Below are positions 5,922-5,981 of a stretch of 5,981 nt of DNA, in pieces. The translations under genes and the position numbers were made by a program. This DNA is from Armatimonadetes bacterium UBA5419 (GTDB taxonomy: Bacteria; Armatimonadota; UBA10988): the NCBI GenBank assembly GCA_002409445.1, contig DHNJ01000133.1, positions 11,877 through 17,857 on the forward strand. Direction: 5' to 3'. Each line of letters begins with the position of its first letter. The first letter of the stretch is position 1. The notes below the pieces were generated by a model. The model was not told the origin of the DNA. It searched no databases and saw only the letters and a program-made list of their open reading frames with translations.

Positions 5922-5939
5922 GCGGACACTCTTGTCCGC
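5922..5939. repeat. Compact 18-nt palindrome, possibly a dispersed repeat unit
   Basis: GCGGACA (5922-5928) and TGTCCGC (5933-5939) are perfect reverse complements around a CTCT loop. The unit lies in the non-coding stretch after trpB2 (5836-5981), where I see no gene. Similar GGACA...TGTCC palindromes seem familiar to me as multi-copy intergenic elements in some GC-rich environmental genomes, but I cannot confirm that from one copy. Confidence 0.5.
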
Positions 5940-5981
5940 AGCCGGCTCGCGCGCGCCGCAAGACGTAGCGCCGGCGCCCTC

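Noticed and set aside
5422..5961. A - strand frame at the right end that could be taken for a downstream convergent gene
   Set aside because: Most of it is antisense to trpB2 and it passes through both the terminator hairpin and the 18-nt palindrome; the translation is Arg/Gly-rich shadow sequence.

Overview
The window is a GC-rich bacterial chromosomal segment. By eye it is about two-thirds G+C, with strongly G/C-biased third codon positions and GTG as well as ATG starts. It carries five complete genes on the + strand and the 5' end of one divergent gene on the - strand. The gene mix (a URO-D family protein, DUF4912, a GH57 branching enzyme and TrpB2) suits a GC-rich environmental lineage such as Armatimonadota, Chloroflexota or a planctomycete-like group. 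The sequence alone does not settle the phylum. I see no phage, IS element, CRISPR array or RNA gene.

Layout: (1) At 1-145, on the - strand, lies the start of an exported protein with a clear signal peptide, running off the left edge. (2) Positions 146-513 are a divergent intergenic region. It has an AT-richer core at about 181-260, an 11-nt direct repeat, and a long near-perfect inverted repeat (28 of 29 positions; 330-358 and 417-445) in the leader of the next gene. (3) A URO-D superfamily gene (514-1569) overlaps a DUF4912 gene (1544-2278) by 26 nt. An 87-nt gap follows, then a GH57/DUF1957 1,4-alpha-glucan branching enzyme (2366-3967). These three could form one transcript, and DUF4912 plus GH57 looks like a glycogen or alpha-glucan metabolism pair. 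(4) A well-formed promoter (3978-4006) starts a second unit: an unrecognised 142-residue protein with a Trp-rich hydrophobic N-terminus (4030-4458), then, 21 nt later, a TrpB2-type tryptophan synthase beta chain (4480-5835). (5) A perfect 13-bp GC-rich hairpin (5855-5889) closes that unit. Further hairpins follow, including a compact 18-nt palindrome that may be a dispersed repeat.

The most interesting points are the six-tryptophan N-terminus encoded directly upstream of trpB2, which could couple Trp supply to expression, and the long inverted repeat in the leader of the URO-D gene. Both are hypotheses. The enzymes themselves belong to known families, and I do not see convincing evidence for a wholly new system.
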